The notes under the pieces: generated by a model
Databases searched by the model: none
Seen by the model: only the letters and a program-made list of their open reading frames with translations
What the model was told of the DNA's origin: nothing
Shown: positions 5,763 through 6,169 of the stretch, piece after piece
How the letters are laid out: every line of letters begins with the position of its first letter
Position numbering within the stretch: the first letter of the stretch is position 1
Source of the DNA: Oscillospiraceae bacterium
GTDB taxonomy: Bacteria; Bacillota_A; Clostridia; Oscillospirales; Oscillospiraceae
Length of the DNA stretch: 6,169 nt
Assembly (NCBI GenBank): GCA_017396725.1
Contig: JAFQLA010000294.1
Span: 1-6,169, forward strand
Direction of reading: 5' to 3'
Made by a program: the position numbers and the translations under genes

Positions 5763-6169
5763 ATGCATATTTTTCTCACAGGCCGCACCCAAATCGGCAA
5801 GTCTACCCTCATACAAAAATATATAAAGGCGCAGAAACTCAAAGCCTGCGGTTTTGCCACCCTGTGGGGCCCTCCTGCTGAGGACGGCGGCCGCCGTCTG
5901 TATATGCATCCCTACGGAAAAGAAGGCGATTGTACAGAGGAAAATCTGCTGGCCCGATTCCTGCCGGAAAGTCCTTCCGCCACACGGTATCCCGAAGTTT
6001 TTGATACCCTCGGCGTGTCGCTTCTGACCCCCAGCGAAGGAGCAGACCTTCTCATTATGGATGAACTGGGTTTTCTGGAATCCGATTCTCCCGCTTTTCA
6101 ATCCGCTGTCCTTTCCGCGCTGGACGGTCCTCTTCCTGTTTTCGGCGTCATCAAACCCCGCGTGCAGGC
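5763..6169 (+). CDS. THEP1-like P-loop nucleoside-triphosphatase, N-terminal part (partial)
   Basis: The reading frame is open from ATG at 5763 to the window edge, giving 135 complete codons and two bases of the next. A Walker A loop is at the very N-terminus, GRTQIGKST (residues 7-15), as in the THEP1 (PF03266) family of small NTPases, and the Walker B strand LLIMDELGFLE (96-106) carries D100 and E101, matching the DEIG-type motif of that family. These are cytoplasmic proteins that hydrolyse NTPs in vitro; their cellular role is mostly unknown. The GxxxxGK spacing would also fit other small P-loop families such as MobB-like proteins, but the DELG motif favours THEP1. It has its own promoter and RBS, so a functional link with the upstream operon is not implied. 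Confidence 0.75.
   Translation, partial: MHIFLTGRTQIGKSTLIQKYIKAQKLKACGFATLWGPPAEDGGRRLYMHPYGKEGDCTEENLLARFLPESPSATRYPEVFDTLGVSLLTPSEGADLLIMDELGFLESDSPAFQSAVLSALDGPLPVFGVIKPRVQ

Noticed and set aside
5693..5881. 62-codon + strand frame overlapping the terminator and promoter
   Set aside because: It begins inside the terminator stem, has no RBS, and overlaps the NTPase gene in another frame.

Overview
The window looks like part of a chromosome from a Gram-positive anaerobe, most likely a moderately GC-rich member of the Clostridia (Oscillospiraceae/Lachnospiraceae-like). This is an inference from strong AGGAGG-type ribosome binding sites, short gene gaps, a TTG start preceded by a perfect Shine-Dalgarno sequence, GC-leaning third codon positions and the gene families present. 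It is not a taxonomic identification.

Positions 1-5668 hold seven co-directional genes on the + strand with gaps of only 3 to 33 bases, ending at one strong hairpin (5670-5702). They are almost certainly one operon whose start lies upstream. In order: the C-terminal end of an FGGY-type sugar kinase (1-186); a flavodoxin-fold NAD(P)H/FMN protein with an iron-sulfur-flavoprotein-type cysteine motif (203-880); three zinc-dependent medium-chain dehydrogenases of the sorbitol/threonine dehydrogenase type (895-1920, 1954-2952, 2956-3987); a full-length homologue of methenyltetrahydromethanopterin cyclohydrolase, Mch (4005-4967); and a shortened, divergent second Mch-like protein (4982-5668). A separate transcription unit follows, with its own promoter (5705-5733) and the start of a THEP1-like P-loop NTPase (5763 to the window end).

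The unusual part is the last two operon genes. Mch is known from the one-carbon pathways of methanogens and of H4MPT-dependent methylotrophs. Here it sits at the end of what otherwise reads as a sugar or polyol catabolic operon, with no other H4MPT or formaldehyde gene in view. The second copy aligns with the first along most of its length but lacks a middle segment and the C-terminal part, and it has lost the catalytic glutamate. The pair suggests a repurposed Mch fold, perhaps a catalytic plus a non-catalytic subunit, working on a product of the dehydrogenases. The first and third dehydrogenases are paralogues of a subtype in which the proton-relay Ser/Thr next to the catalytic zinc cysteine is replaced by Phe or Trp. 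The second keeps the classical motif.

A working model (inference only) is that a sugar, polyol or modified sugar is phosphorylated by the kinase, oxidised and re-reduced by the dehydrogenases, possibly with NAD and NADP versions, assisted by the flavoprotein, and that a cyclic intermediate is opened or hydrolysed by the Mch-like pair. The substrate cannot be read from the sequence.
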